DNA of 64,000 nucleotides from Isoetes taiwanensis (GCA_021234155.1 JAJEKV010000054.1:6483042-6547041), one strand, 5' to 3'. Positions 20,746 to 33,675 are shown, numbered from the stretch's first letter. Notes: generated from the sequence alone by a model not told the origin. Numbers and translations are program-made.

Positions 20746-22741
20746 ATATAATAAATACATCAAATAGAGGCTCCTACCCAGGCTCAGACTCAAAGGGGAA
20801 ATCGACTTATGGTTAGGGTCTAGATTGATCAGACTAAGTTATGGCAATGACTTGGACTGGCAATAGACAATGGCTAGGGTTAATCCCATGGTATGATCCA
20901 AAGAGACTACTCCAGGTTGCATCTCCCCGGTCTGATGAGGTCAGAAGGGTTGCATCTCCCCCTCCCGTAGTGCAATGGCTCCATGGGGCAGCTAGAGGAT
21001 CGTGGCAACACACGTCCATACCCGACTGAACTCCCCAAAACAAAAGCTAGGCCGACACCTGCAACTCTTGAGAGTCAGGGCGACACCATTTACCCAGGAA
21101 GTTCGGACTCATACCCGGCCCACACGCAGTGACCGACTATAAGCCTAGCCCGCTATGGGTCCCCAGTAGGCGCGCTCAGCATGGACCTCCCTTCACTTTG
21201 CCGCTGACCCCGTTATGTGGTGCTCAGTCACTCCATAGCCTCCGTAGCCAGGTGGGCTCTATGCACAGGCCGCATAATAATGAGAACTAATGGGTCTAAA
21301 CTAAGAACATCATCTAAATAATGGCTACTAGGTCTCTACCCCCCTTCCCAATACACAAGAGGTGCAAACATAAGATCAACCATCATAATATATCAACATA
21401 ACATGATAAATAACAAGAATAAAAACTGATCCTAATCACATACATCTAACTTATAGTTAGGGTTCATTGATTAGGATTCATGCTCAGAACTATAGGTTCT
21501 AGAATGGCTCTACTAGGACACAATGTGCAACTCCCTGGAGTCTACTCGAAGTACCTGCTCCTGACGAGCTGTCGTTGGCTCCCTGGTTCTCCATCTCTAG
21601 CAGGTGGTTCGAGTAGATGATTCTCCTCTGCTACGCTTACGCTTTTGGACTGCTACTGCATCCTCGGCTATCGAAGACGATCCTCGAATCGGAGCAGTGG
21701 GCGCGAATTGATGGATCAGAAGTTGGTGGAGCCAAAAGTGGTCTAGGTTTAGGGTTTGGCCTTTTATGTATTAGGGTTCACATGAGGGCCATCTAGCTCC
21801 AATAGGGTGCGTCCATGTGGCTGGTCACCTATAGAGTGAATGTGATGTTCCATGTATTTATACGCCTTTTTGAGTATAAATACCTGACACATCACTATGA
21901 ATAATTATTGGCGCATTAATTATTTATAAGCTAAGGTTAGCTATGATAATAATTAATTATTAATGTGGAAACCTAACCCAAAACCTTAATTCAAATTTAG
22001 GGCTTAACCTAATATTAAAAAGGGCTAGAATATTAAATTAGTTAATATTAACCAATCTAGAGTTGCCACCTGGCCCAAATCGATTGGGCAAGGGAGAGTA
22101 AATAACTTGGGATCCAAATTGGGGTTTTATACCCCCATTTGCCCCAATTCGAAATGGGGGAGGTTGGTGGAGGAGGAGCTGCTGTTCTACCCTGTTCCAG
22201 CCAGAAGGATGGAGCACCAGAGAGATAGTGGATCTAGCTAGGATCCCGGTTAGTATATAGATAGCTTGGATTCCTAGATAGTCATAGGACTAACCTTTGT
22301 ATGCTCAGAAGGTAGCTAGGATTAACCCTTGTATGAATAGATGTATGGTTAATCTCTATTTTATGTTCTATTCGAAACTATGGATGGATTGATGTATAAT
22401 GATAATTCTCTTTCTGTTCCTCCTGTAATGCCCAATTGCTACTTCGCACTTGGCGTGTAAGGGATTAATATTAGAAAACTAGCCATTGTATCCAATTCAC
22501 GCCAGACATGAACTAATTTACAATTTAAACTCTTTGCACTTTTTTAGAAGTAAAAAAATAAGATTTCAAAACTAAGGTTGAGCTCTCCCAAGACTAAGAT
22601 TAAAAGAGCAAGAATTTCAAAACAGGTTCTAACCTTAAACATGTGTAGGATTTGTTTAACACATCAAAAGTTAACAAGATGTCAGGCTTACCTTGTTCAG
22701 AAACTCCAAACTGCTTACCTTGATCTGCAACAACTCCTCCT
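20746..22741. other. Non-coding interval right of the transposon
   Basis: No frame above 70 codons and no recognised domain. It contains a short duplication of GTTGCATCTCCCC (20,915 and 20,952) and a telo-box-like CTAGGTTTAGGGTTTGG near 21,745. AT-rich sequence follows around 21,900-22,060. I see no RNA gene. Confidence 0.55.
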
Positions 22742-22872
22742 AGCGCCTGCAAGCGCCAAAGAATAAAACTTTGCAAGCGCCTAAGCAAACGCCAAAGAAC
22801 AGAACTCTGCAAGCGCCTAAGAACAGAACTCTGCAAGCCCCTAAGAATAGAACTCTTTATGTGCCTAAGCAG
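22742..22872. repeat. 26-bp minisatellite (CTCTGCAAGCGCCTAAGAACAGAA)
   Basis: Four to five tandem copies, each containing GCAAGCGCC(T/A)AAG followed by AA(C/T)A(G/A)AACT. The array diverges at both ends. Confidence 0.85.
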
Positions 22873-23184
22873 AGACATAGAAAAAAAGATGGTTTTTCCA
22901 GCATTAATATAGAAGTGACAGTTAAAGCAAGTTAAAGAAATCAAAGAAAGTTATAGAAATGACAGTAGAAACAAGTTACAGAAATTAAGTATGTATATTA
23001 TCAAAAAAAAAATTACATAAAGAGGGCCTTTTATTAGAGTTGCTCAGCTCTTTCAAGATAAGACAGTTCGAGACAGTTTAAGGAGATGTCTAGTTCCATT
23101 CAAAAGCTTAAGGTGAGGCCTTTTTTGGAGATGCTGAGCTCGTTTTCAAAAATTTAAAAACAAAGAACAAAAAAAAAAAAACCT

Positions 23185-23792
23185 TCAGTTCTCATCCTCA
23201 TCCTCCTCTTCTTCCTCATCGCTTTCGTCTGCCATCTCCTCAAGGATGGCTTCTGCAACAAGAGCTTCTTTATCCGAGGAGAGGGCATTGAGGATTATTG
23301 GCTTCTTCTCTTCTTCCAATTCCTCTCACCACTCCTCCTCCTCCTCCTCCTTCTCGCCATTCCTCATCCGCTTCCTTCTCCTTCTCCTTCTCCTTCTCCT
23401 TCTTCTATCCTCCTTTCGCGCTCCTCATTGAAATCTGCTGGTGATGCTGGTGTATGTGGGGACTCAGGGTTGCTGATGTTGCTGCTGAGATGGGGATTGC
23501 CTGGGCGAAGCTTGCCCTCAAGAAAAAGCTCCTTGCATTCCTCTGGATTGTGGTGCGGAAGGCAGCCACAATGGCATCTGCGAGATGGGGGAACGGATTT
23601 GGAGATCAATTTTCTGATCTCCTTCTTCACCTCTTTCAAGCAACTATGGCAGGATGGAGCGGGGGTGGCATGGCTCACCATGGTTGGAGGCGCAGGAAGG
23701 AAGAAAGGCGAAGGCGCAGGAAGTAAGGCGAAGGAAGGCAGGGTTTGAGAATGAAGGAGAAAAGGTTCCTCAGATATAGTAGTTGCATGCAA
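23185..23792 (-). pseudogene. Unknown acidic protein gene, frame broken at a GAG/GGA microsatellite
   Basis: On the minus strand a Met at 23,792 opens 142 codons with a Pro-rich start, a basic segment (LKEVKKEIRKLISKS), a Cys/His cluster (CHCGCLPHHNPEECKELF) and then ERERRIEEGEGEGEG, ending at 23,364. In another frame the sequence resumes as ELEEEKKPIILNALSSDKEALVAEAILEEMADES and a run of Asp/Glu, with a stop at 23,185-23,187. The break coincides with a slippage-prone purine tract. I do not recognise the protein. It lies 525 bp from the transposon pseudogene at 24,317 in divergent orientation, so it may be cargo of that element. The acidic tail could equally be a random translation of the purine repeat. 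Confidence 0.45.
23196..23440. repeat. CTT/CTC pyrimidine-rich microsatellite cluster
   Basis: Several short runs of TCC, CTC and TTCTCC hexamers (for example 23,330-23,350 and 23,372-23,405) on the plus strand underlie the acidic minus-strand reading frame above. Confidence 0.75.
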
Positions 23793-23857
23793 GATTTCCT
23801 ATAGTAGGTGCGAGCATAATTATGCTTCCATCACATCATATACGAATTATGCCCTAT

Positions 23858-24106
23858 ACGAATTAGCTATCATTAATTCTCTAGAATTACTTACACCTAT
23901 GTTATCATTAATTCTCTAAAATTACCCACACCGTCAGCTATACTTACAACCTATTTTTGCCTATACTTAATACTCTAGAATTACACCCCATACGAATTAG
24001 CTATCATTAATTCTCTAGAATTACTTACACCCTATGTTATGATTAATTCTCTATAATTACTGACACGTCAACTATACTTACAAATTTTTTTTGCCTATAC
24101 TTACAA
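23858..24106. repeat. Two-copy tandem repeat, unit about 134 bp
   Basis: TACGAATTAGCTATCATTAA begins each copy (23,858 and 23,992). The copies run through AATTCTCTAGAATTACTTAC, TGTTAT(C/G)ATTAATTCTCTA and GTCA(G/A)CTATACTTACAA to TTTTTGCCTATACTTA with about 10% difference. It lies just upstream of the DUF8039-like pseudogene and may be part of that element. Confidence 0.85.
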
Positions 24107-24316
24107 CATACATTTGCCTATTTTATTGTTTTTTTTTTTTGTATTTTTTAAAGTTGCCCTTTAATCTATTCTCATATTTACTTTGTCCTTTTTTCTAGCT
24201 AATACTAAGAACATTTAAATTTGTATAGGTGAAGTGTGTGGATGCTAAAAATGTAATGCCTTTCACCTCCAACATGTATCAATATTGTTAACCCATTATT
24301 AACATTGTTCTTGTAG

Positions 24317-26130
24317 GTCAATGGTGTGGACCACCCAAAGGGTGTGGTGCTGAGACTATTAAGCAAATTATCCTCTACAGTAGCTTGGATTGGAAGAATA
24401 AGAAGGTGAAAGTCAAGCACCAATACAATAAAGAGCTAGTAGGTGAAGGAACTATCATACTAGCTGATCCTATCCACGCTGTCAATGATGAAAAGTTAGG
24501 AGAGGATAAAGTGCGTGTGGCCATATCAAGTTTAGAAGAGAATTGGAAGGTTCCATGCATCATGCCATGGCCTATACCCTGCATTGAGCTTATAGGAGAT
24601 TTCTTTTTACCAGAGCCAGAGGTTGTGGATGACACTGATTTTCTTGATGCACCTCCAATAGCTGCCAGGGTCACAGTTTCGAAAAAGAGGGCACACTCAA
24701 TGGTAAAACATTATCCTAGCAAGAGGTCCAAGTCAAGTAGTGATTGTTCACGTGAAGCTATGGCTAAGGTAAGGGGAATGGAATGTTGTTAGGTTAATTG
24801 TGTTCAGAAGTTTGAAATTGATGAATTGGTGGAAACAAGAGCCACCTTCCAAGAGTATACTTATGATGAGACGAGGAGTTGCATGTACTCCATTCATGAT
24901 CTTGCACTTCAAGATGAAAAATATCCAAAGAAAAGAAGATACCCACTGCTAGGGGTATGGATATATAAAGGTGCATGAAGACATATTCATGGCATTCCAA
25001 TTTCATCTTGGCAAAATTGGCAAGCAAGTCATGCAAAGGGAAGTAAAATTGCATTACATGGAAATAATCGCATGTTGAGGCCAACTTCTAGGATCCTGGC
25101 TTCTAGGGAGGTTTTTGATAATTGTGTTGAATTCAATGTTGAGAATATGCCACATAAAAGTAGGAAAGATCAACAGGGAAAAATAGCTGTCGAGAAGAGA
25201 TTGCCATCCCATTGTACACAGAAGAGTATATTGGAGGAAGGAAATGCTTTGCTTCGAGAACTAATGGTACCTGCAATATCTCAACCCAGCTTCAGTAGAC
25301 TATGGAGCAAGCACTTCAAGCATGTCACTATAGACACTTCGAACAACTTTACAAAGTGCAACTTGTGTGCGAAGTTGAAAGTGATTCTGGATAAGACTAA
25401 GCAACCAAGCCAAAGGGCTAAGATAAGGGAGCAAATGAAAGATCACACGACAGACCAACTATCATGTAGATCCACTTATTGGATGTGGAGAACGTTATCA
25501 TGTTTGGAACCCAATAACTATGTTTGTATTATACATGACATCAATCGAAGATTTATTTGCCACAATATAGTTACATACCCAAGCAAATCAATAGAGCTTA
25601 TATTATGCAGGTCTCTCTGATAGATGCAATAGTGCATAGCTCGGTGCCAATTTATTATGGTCATTTTAGTTTGCAATTGTGGAGTGATGGTCCAGATTTT
25701 TATATTGGAAATGTGATGAGGTGCTTGAGAAACTATGAGAGTGGGCATTCTGGTGACCTCCACAACCCTGGAGGTGGTAGCCAACCACTCTTCAGTGCAT
25801 TGTTGGATAGAAAGCCTAATAATCTAGAGAAGTTTACTAAGGCAAGGTTTAGGAAGTCAGGTGCTTCTGAACATGTTGGAGCTCAAGTTCACGTCCCCAA
25901 CCTCGAGATCTACCTCCAAAGTTCCTCTTCCAACTTGACAATTGTGCTGGACAAAATAAAAACAGGTATATGTTCTCATTCCTATCTTATTTGACAGCTG
26001 TGGGTGTCTTTGAAAGAGTGAATTTAGGGTTCTTAATGCCTGGACATACTCATGAGGATGTGGATGTATTGTTTGGGAAGTATAGTGCGTAGTTGAAATC
26101 TCAAACTGTGACTAATCTTCCTAGACTAAT
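24317..26130 (+). pseudogene. Transposon-type pseudogene, DUF8039-like plus DUF7869-like, 5' half
   Basis: A likely acceptor (TTCTTGTAG) at 24,316 opens a segment with VGEGTIILADPIHAVNDEK and VPCIMPWPIPCIELIGDF, the pattern of the DUF8039 domain found in plant DNA-transposon proteins. Broken frames then give WSKHFKHVTIDTSNNFTKCN, a Cys pair, YVCIIHD, LWSDGPDFYIGNVMRCLRN, LTIVLD, and finally LGFLMPGHTHEDVDVLFGKY, the hallmark of the DUF7869/RNase-H-like family. The aspartates in IIHD, VLD(N) and the GHTHED..D box are the probable catalytic positions of that family. Stops and frameshifts occur throughout (for example 25,620 and TAG at 26,091). The gene is cut at 26,135 by the LTR retrotransposon and resumes at 37,186. 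Confidence 0.65.
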
Positions 26131-26135
26131 GGAAG
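26131..26135. repeat. 5-bp target-site duplication GGAAG, left copy
   Basis: GGAAG precedes the TGTTAG start of the left LTR and is repeated exactly at 37,186-37,190 after the CAAACA end of the right LTR. Removing the element and one copy reconnects the pseudogene (..ATGGAAG / GGAAGTTCTTAATG..). Confidence 0.95.
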
Positions 26136-26725
26136 TGTTAGTCCTGTGCCTCCTGGTACAGGACTATTCATGCATACGACGGACCAGATCAAGAACAAGG
26201 ATCCACAGTCAGCCACGGGTCAGCCATCAAAGGCTCAGCAGAAGACCAAGCAGCAGACCACGCAGTCAAAGCCTGCGTCTATCAACAAGAGGCGCCGCTC
26301 AGACAAGTGACGGCCCGTCACCGCCCGCGTCAGCGTCAGCGTGATTCTAGGCACTTCAAGAGGCACCGCCAGCATTCCTGCAAATCAGGCCTCCTTCCAG
26401 GAGTCGGCACCGAGATCAGTCCGAGTGTCTATATTGGGCCAAAGGCCATTGTACTATATATATGAGTAGAGCTAGCACATAATTTTTAGATGAGTTTTGA
26501 GTCTTGTCTCTCTTCAGTTTTCTCTCGATTGCGAGAGCTCATGTATGTTCATCATTGATATCAAGGAAGCTTGTCATTTTCCTCTCATTGTTCTCTTTTG
26601 TTCTGTTTTCTTCCTCTTGTTCTCTTTTTGCAAATACCGCGTGACATAGTCCCCCGGATTCTCCTGTTAGATCCACGGGTCCTCGAGGGGCTGTCTTGCA
26701 GGGAGTTCGAACCAGACCCCAAACA
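26136..26725 (+). repeat. 5' LTR
   Basis: It begins TGTTAGTCCTG and ends ACCCCAAACA. A TATATATA box lies at 26,455-26,463, a plausible U3 promoter. Against the 3' LTR it has about 33 extra bases (TAATTTTTAGATGAG... near 26,480-26,515) and scattered substitutions. The primer-binding site should start at 26,726 (ATGCGCCGCC...). It only partly resembles the TGGCGCCG site used by many plant Ty3 elements, so I do not assign the tRNA. Confidence 0.93.
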
Positions 26726-28865
26726 ATGCGCCGCCGATCTTTGGGTACGATTCGCTCTTCCCTTCTTACATCGCCATGTGTCCAGAAACTTCACACGAAG
26801 AACTTCTTTCCCAGGGCGGCGTCTACGCTTGAGGCGTCATCGGCGGCGGGGAAGTTGTTCGTGATATGTATGGATCTGCTTATGACATTGAGGGAGGCCA
26901 CATTCGGTCTAGGGCTCAGTCGGCGCCACCCACCCCTCGTGTCATGTCTCGTCCAAATTCCCCACCTCAAGCGTGCAAACATTGCTCCGCGACCTCGGTC
27001 ACCTCATCACTGCTCGGGGAGCCCTATCAGGCTCCACCTTCTCAACCTTACTTTCATACCCCAGAACATGCCTACATCCATCATTCGTCTGGCCATACGC
27101 CTCTGCCTTCACAACCATCATCTCCCCCGGGTGGGCAAGGATATCCCCATGTCTCTTTTGCTCCTCCACAGGACTTTCCCTTCCCTACCTTTCCCATCGC
27201 TCTTCCTGTTTACAATCTTACGGACCTCAAAACCAATGATCAGGCACCTCCAGTACCTCCACCTCAGCAACCCCTTCATCAGGGTCTTTCCGGCACCATA
27301 CCACCTCCAACTCCACCTCCCTATCCAGTTCCCGTCCAGCCAAGCACTTTCACCTCTACCTTTCGGACACTTAAGTCGACTTATCCCACCTTTGGCAACA
27401 CGAAGGCAAACCCTTAGACCAAAGTGCTCGGGGCCCACATGGAAGAATTTGAGGCTCTGGCTGTCCTGAATGGTCATGCGCAACCTCAACTGAAATTCCA
27501 CATCTTTTCCACTACACTGCGTGGCTCCCCTCATCAATGGCTCATGTCCAACAAAAGCCACTGGAAACAAGATTGGTCAGAAATGAGAACTGCTTTTCTT
27601 TCTCACTATGGGACCACCGGATGATGATCGGCTTCATCTCAAGCAACTCAATGACCTTCAACAAGAACCCCACGGAAGTCCCGCGAGGGGATTTTTGCAG
27701 ATCGACTTCACATTCTTTCAAGCAAACTCAAGGAGTACCCCACACGAGCCGGATCTTGGTGCGGTTTCTCCAAGGACTTCCTCCATTTATCCGACTCATG
27801 ATCAATACTGCACCAAGACTTTGGAGCGGGCTATCGATCTTGTCAATCACTTTCGGTCAATGTTTCTCCCCGTGGCGTGGCTCTTCAGGAGCTCCCTTTC
27901 ATTCCACCCGGCCATGGTTCCCCGGCATCTTTGTTCAACCTCAACACGCCAATACGCAGAAGGCTGATCGGATCCGTGCCATATCCGCAAATATCAAGGC
28001 CACTTGGCGAATGAGTGCAACTCCACCAATGGCCCGCCTCATTGTAAACGATGCAACATGTGCAATCATGCCACGGAAGAGTGCACTCGCACTCATCCTA
28101 CACCTTTCCGCAACAAGATGGTTTATCAAGTGCAAATAACACCTCAGCACCAATCGCAATATCAGCAGCCCCCACTGCAAGCGCAACCCAATCAACTCTA
28201 TCAGCAACAGGAGCAACAACGGGGACCCAACACACGCCCTCCTTTTGATCTTCGAAAGCTTCGGTGTTATCACTTTGTCAAGAGTGGGGTCATACCACCA
28301 CGGGCGTGTCCTCAACTTCCACAAGTTCAAAGGTGCGGCTTTCCGGCACAAATCCGGACCACATCGGTCGGCCTCACGGCTTACCAACTCGGATTGCTAA
28401 TGGCAAACAAGGCCCGCGATCCCGTTTCTTCGAAAGCCACCTCGCGCGCCCAAAGAATCACGCTTATCAACCAGCTCCCGCCAATCAACCTCGGTTGGAT
28501 CAACAAGCCGGGGAAGAAATTTTTCGGGCTCTTAATCCTCCCGTCCGACCATCAAATTGGGTTGGTTTGGTTTCACGCTGCACTGTGGCGCCACGCCCCT
28601 TACCCATTATTCCTAATGGCACGCAACCTGCCTTTGCAGTTGACACCCTTCCTCATGAAGAAGAAAAAAAGGTTCACTTTGCACCTGACTTGGAGAAACT
28701 CATGCCGCATGTTATGCCTAAAGTTCGCCAAAGCATTTTGAACCTCATGCAAGTCGTGAAGGCCGCCGCGTTGGCTAATGTTCATGCCACACTAGAGCTC
28801 AACAAAGACAAGAAGCACCTTCCACGTCTCAACCTCCACGCTCTCAGACATATCCAAATATAGCT
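26726..28865 (+). pseudogene. gag region of the Ty3-type element
   Basis: A Pro/Ser/His-rich N-terminus (26,866-27,417) leads into a capsid segment near 27,424-27,624 (FSTTLRGSPHQWL, then SEMRTAFLSHYG, typical of the retrotransposon gag domain). After a frame change come zinc-knuckle-like Cys/His groups near 28,000-28,090 (GPPHCKRCNMCNHATEEC) and a Gln-rich stretch. At least four frame changes separate these pieces. Confidence 0.75.
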
Positions 28866-29764
28866 GCAGAGGTTGACCTCCTCAAAGAAGTTGCTGCTTC
28901 TTTACCACGCACTCCCGCCCCTGTGGATCCAGCAGATCCTTTTTCTCATGTGCCCCTGGAACTCCAGGAGGAGCTAGCCAAAATCAAAATTCCTTTAAGT
29001 TTGGCCACAATTTTGAAACTCTGTCCTGCTCTCAAGGACCAGTTACCACTCCCGACTGTTTTGGTTGGGGCTGTTGCTACCTCTACTCCCACGGTACATG
29101 CCACGGTGGGCAATCAACAAGTCAATCATGTTCAAATTGCGGAGGTAGCGCTAGATCAATCTCATCACGGATAAACTCCGCCAAACAAATGGGCATCAAA
29201 CAACTCTATCGTGCCCCATATGACATCAAATTGGCCAATGGCCATATCACGAGACCTCAAGGCGTCACGCCTCTTCTTCACATCAACATTGGTGATCTCA
29301 GATTCCCCTTGGAATTTGGTGTTTGGAAGGCTGGAGAAGATCCAGGTGATTATGAAATGTTGGTCGGCAGACCTTTTCTCCGCCAGGCCAAGAGTATCCA
29401 TTACTGGGCCACGGATCAGTTAGTCATCACAGATGGTCACCTCAATGCCACCATGGACTTTAAAACAGGCAAAATCATTTCTGTCGACAATGCTGAACCC
29501 TCTCTCTCCGACACCGATTCTGAGGACGCCCAGAATATCTATCAAGTTCAGGCTCCACCGGCGAGTCTGCCTCTGTCATCCTACCCCGAATATGCTGATC
29601 CTTGGGGAGAAATGACTCTTGATCAGGACCAGGCTGTGGCTGCTTTGCTTGACCCTTACCTGGCTCCTTGCAATCGAATCCAACGTGTTGATCACTTTTC
29701 AGATGCTGAACCTCCTGCCGCCTCCCTCAGATGTACATTTGCCATGAAGCAACCTGCCGCTTGA
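28866..29764 (+). pseudogene. Aspartic protease region of the Ty3-type element
   Basis: The frame 29,189-29,764 carries YEMLVGRPFLRQAKSIHYW, the C-terminal half of a retropepsin-type fold. The active-site D-S/T-G expected upstream is replaced by a degraded VALDQSHHG followed by a stop at 29,172-29,174. The protease and gag pieces are not in one frame. Confidence 0.65.
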
Positions 29765-31116
29765 TGACACTCAAGAACCCTCTTTTTCACCACGCAGAGT
29801 GCCACGCATCCTGTTATGCTTCAACCTCCTGCTCATATTGTCCAGGACACGGAAGTTATCCCCCATATTCAGACTCCTGAAGTTGAGATTGTGGACGAGG
29901 GCAACAATCACCGTCGAATTGTCGCCAATCTTCCGACACCCTATCGTATCAGGCCGCCACGCTCTTCAAAAGTTCAAACACATTTTTACTGGAGCTACTG
30001 AGAGATCTTCTGGGATCAACAAAACCTTGGGGAACTCACCATTCCTACCAAGCCCGATGCACGCCCAAGATAGCAACGACAAGACCGGCTCAACCCCAAT
30101 TACCGTGATCGTCAAGGCGTAAAATTGACAAACTCCCTTCGCAGGGTTTGATCTATGAGGTCAAACATTCTCGAATGGGTGAGCCCCATCGTCATTGCAC
30201 TCAAACACAATGGTAAGATCCGCGTTTGCGTGGACTACCGAAAACTCAATGCCCGCGGGCGTGATCATTTTCCACTTCCCTTCACGTGGACCAAGTTCGA
30301 AGAGGTTCTTTGGACATGAGATGTACTCCTTCATGGATGGTTTTTTGGCTACAATCAGATCTCAATCAAAGAATCGATCAACTCAAGACTACTTTCACCA
30401 CCGGGTGGGGCACTTTTGCCTACAAGGTGGTTCCTTTTGGATTATCAAACTCTCCATCAACGTTTCAAATAGCATCATGCTCTCGGGTCTTTCATGATTT
30501 TATGAAGGAAAATCCCTTCTTGCAATTTTTTCAAGATGACTTCTCTCGCCCTCTGAGTTGCATGACTGACCATTTGGATAAATTGGAACTCGTCTTTGAA
30601 ATGTGATGAGTCCAGGCATTAGTCTCAATCAGAAATGCACCTTTTAAGGTCACTTCGAGGTGTTCTGTTAGGACATGTGGTCGAAGAAAGCAAGTATCAC
30701 CACGGATCTCGCCAAAATCACCGTGGTGCTCAAGGCTCAAGCACCAGCCAATATCAAGGAAACACGCTCTTTCTTGGGTAAGGTCAATTATTACTCCACT
30801 TTCATTCCTCGGACTCGCGCGAGCCATTGCAGATCCCATTCATAAACTCACGGTGATGAATCCACCCGGGCTTGGAATTCCCAGCGGATGTCGCTTTCCA
30901 ACGCTTTTGAAGCTCTTGCTTTTCGGACCGGTTCTTGTTCCTCCTCAATGGGACAAGCCCTTTCATGTTCATATCGATGTCTCGGCCTTTGCTATTGGAG
31001 CTGTTCTTTCTCAAGAATATGATACGCACACTGACAAACCAAACCAAACACGGTACCGGAACTCAATTCTGCTGAACGCAACTACTCTGCCACAGAGCGC
31101 GAAGCCTTGGGTTTAA
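29765..31116 (+). pseudogene. Reverse transcriptase and start of RNase H of the Ty3-type element
   Basis: RT landmarks are DQLKTTFTTGWGTFAYKVVP and FGLSNSPSTFQ (frame of 30,286) and the catalytic region read as FFQDDF where active enzymes have YxDD. RNase H starts at about 30,905 with DKPFHVHIDVSAFAIGAVLS. Several stops (for example 30,606) and frame changes interrupt it. The loss of the catalytic Tyr may be ancestral or decay. Confidence 0.75.
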
Positions 31117-32736
31117 TTTTCTGCGTCCAACGCTTCCGTCACTATCTTTTGGGCAGTCAGATCAAATTCTTTGTTGACCACCAGGCACTTCTTTATTTGA
31201 TCAACAAATCCACGCCCATGGGCCGCATTGCTCGTTGGGTCCTCCTTCTGCAGGAATTTGCACCATTTGAAATTGTTCACAAGGCCGGCAAATCTCATAT
31301 TGTCCCGGATTATCTTTCACGCATCCACACAGATGATCCCTCCACTGGAGTCTCAGACGCCTTTCCTGACGCTCAAATCTTTCTGGTCACGGCAACACCT
31401 CATTGGTTCCATGACTTTCAGCAGTATCTCCTCACAGGCGCTCTTCCACCAGAGGACGCCACGCTCTCTCCAGCCAAGCAACAATCCCGTAGACATCAAT
31501 TTCTCCGCGAGGTCCGTGACTACACCATGGTTGCAGGCCATCTTTACAAAAAGGGTAAGGATACCATCCTTCGACGCTGTGTTCTCCCTCATGAGGTCCC
31601 AGATATTGTTCGAGAAGCCCATGAAGGGCTCGGTGGTGGTCATTTTCATGGTGACACCACGGCACGCAAAATCCTTCTTGCTGGTTATTTTTGGCCCACG
31701 CTCTTCAAAGACGCTCACGCCCACGCCCGCACGTGTGATGCTTGCCAGCATGTGGGACGGCCCACGGCCCGTGACGCTCTTCCCTTGACGCCGGTCGCCA
31801 CGCCATTTCCCTTCAGCAAATGGGGAATGGATTTTGTGGGACCCATCGACCCTCCTGCGCGGCACACCCGTGCCCGCTACATTCTGGTTCTCACTGACTA
31901 CGCTACCAAATGGGCGGAAGCTTCGCGACTTCCGCACAACACCGGCCCAAAGCCTGACCAAGGTCATCTATCAACAAATCATCACGCGATTCGGCTGCCC
32001 CACGGAGCTGGTCAGTGATCGTGGTGTCCATTTTATCAATCATACCATCAAGGAGCTGACGGATTATCTCCTGATACATCATCACAAGAGCACACCTTAC
32101 TATCCTCAAGGGAATGGTTTGGCAGAAAGCACCAACAAAACTCTGGTCACAATTCTCAAGAAAATTTGTGACGCTTCTCGCACTGACTGGCAAAACAAAC
32201 TTCTTACTGTTCTTTGGGCTTACAATACTTGTTTCAAAATAGCTACTGGTCATACTCCTTTCAAATTGGTTTATGGTCAAGAAGCTCTCATGCCTTTTGA
32301 GTACATTCTCCCAACTCTCCGTTTTCAACTTCGCCAGCCCATAATCCTTTCTCACGCACTCAAAGAAAGGGTTTATCAATTGGAACAGTTGGATGAACTT
32401 AGGCGTGATGCTTATGTTCGTGTTCTTCATGGACAACGGTTGCAGAAATCATTGCATGACAAAAGACTTAAGACAAAAACATTCAAAGAAGGAGATTTGG
32501 TTCTTCTTTATGATTCTCGGCACAAAAATTTTCCGGGTAAGCTAATGTTTCGATGGCTTGGCCCTTATCAAATTGTTCAAGTGGTGCAACCAAGCGTTTT
32601 CAAACTAGCTGAATTAGATGGAACTCCATTACCTACACTGGTTAATGGCTTTCGCCTCAAAACATTTCATACCACAGAAAGTGAAACACAACAACCGGAT
32701 GCTGTTCCAGACACAAACACAACAGATAGTGACTAA
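31107..32736 (+). pseudogene. RNase H end and integrase of the Ty3-type element
   Basis: This is the best preserved part of pol. RNase H ends with IKFFVDHQALLYLINK and VPDYLSRIH. Integrase shows the zinc-binding HHCC (H..H then CDACQ), the core acidic residues in WGMDFVGPI, LVSDRG and GLAEST, and the GPY/F module FRWLGPYQIVQV near 32,552. One frameshift lies between 31,930 and 31,960 (in the ORF ending 32,018 versus the one beginning 31,834). The frame stops at 32,736 with no chromodomain. Confidence 0.85.
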
Positions 32737-33675
32737 ACCAGCGGCATATTTATATTATAGGTGGAATTTTTTTACAAAATGTGGGCTGACCCGGCTATTT
32801 CGCTATGGACGCGCCCTATATACAAAAGCGGGCTCGAGCCCTATCTACTAAGTCCTAAGAAGAAAAACCCTCTACTCCGGGTTGGGCGTAGGTGATATGC
32901 GAGATGTGGTACCGGTTGTGCTCGTGGTCCCGGCGCGGAGTCGCGCAGAATCACCTCCATCCCGTTGGTGTGGGGATCGGCATGCTCAGCCATGCCGGCA
33001 CACCACCCGTCTATCGCAATGCCCCGATTGTGGCACCGCCAGAGGTCCAGACAGTCCATTTTGCACGTAATCCACTCCAGGCAGTTGGACGACATAGTGC
33101 ATTTGTCATGCAAACCAGCAGCAGACATACTGAGCGCCATCGGATGTCTTCGCTTCACTCCCGGTTCGTCTTATATAGCCAATCGAGGAACTCCTTGTCG
33201 ACGTGGACCAATCAGCAAATTCGCCAACGTGGTTGCAATGCAAGGCTGTTTCTAAAATGAGAATCTTTTCTCCCGCCGCATATCTAGCCATGGTACCTTC
33301 TGACACATTCGTTTTAATGATATCCCACTTCAAGTTGCCAGCATTAAATGCCATTCCTTCTTTTCATACCCGTCGAACATTAATGTGTGTCCTTTGGCCA
33401 CCTGTCACATCCGATCATTCTCTCACGCCTCATCTCCACCGTTCATTGCTTCTCCCTTTATTGTTCGGGGACTTAGCCAAATTTTTGCCTCTCAATCCCC
33501 TCCTTGGCATCTTTCGACACCTGGCACCATCAACGGTTACAGTTTCGCCCTCATCATACCCCTTCGCCTCCATTTGCGCGCCCTAAACCTTTTCGTCTCT
33601 CTGCGCCTTCGTCCTTCGTCCTCCGTTCTCCGCTCTCCGCCTTTGCATCACCGTTCTTTTCTGAAGCTCTTTGCC
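32737..33675 (+). other. Spacer between pol and the extra ORF
   Basis: No protein motif was recognised. In Ty3 elements with an additional ORF this position often carries the leader or promoter of that ORF, but I see no specific signal. Confidence 0.5.

Noticed and set aside
20925-20960. Hammerhead-ribozyme-like core (CTGATGAG near 20,934)
   Set aside because: No stem II can form between CTGATGA and a GAAA, and no matching stems I/III flank it.
24769-24807. A 39-nt intron in the DUF8039-like pseudogene
   Set aside because: GT and AG are present and the frame fits, but 39 nt is shorter than plant introns normally are. A premature stop in a decaying gene is simpler.
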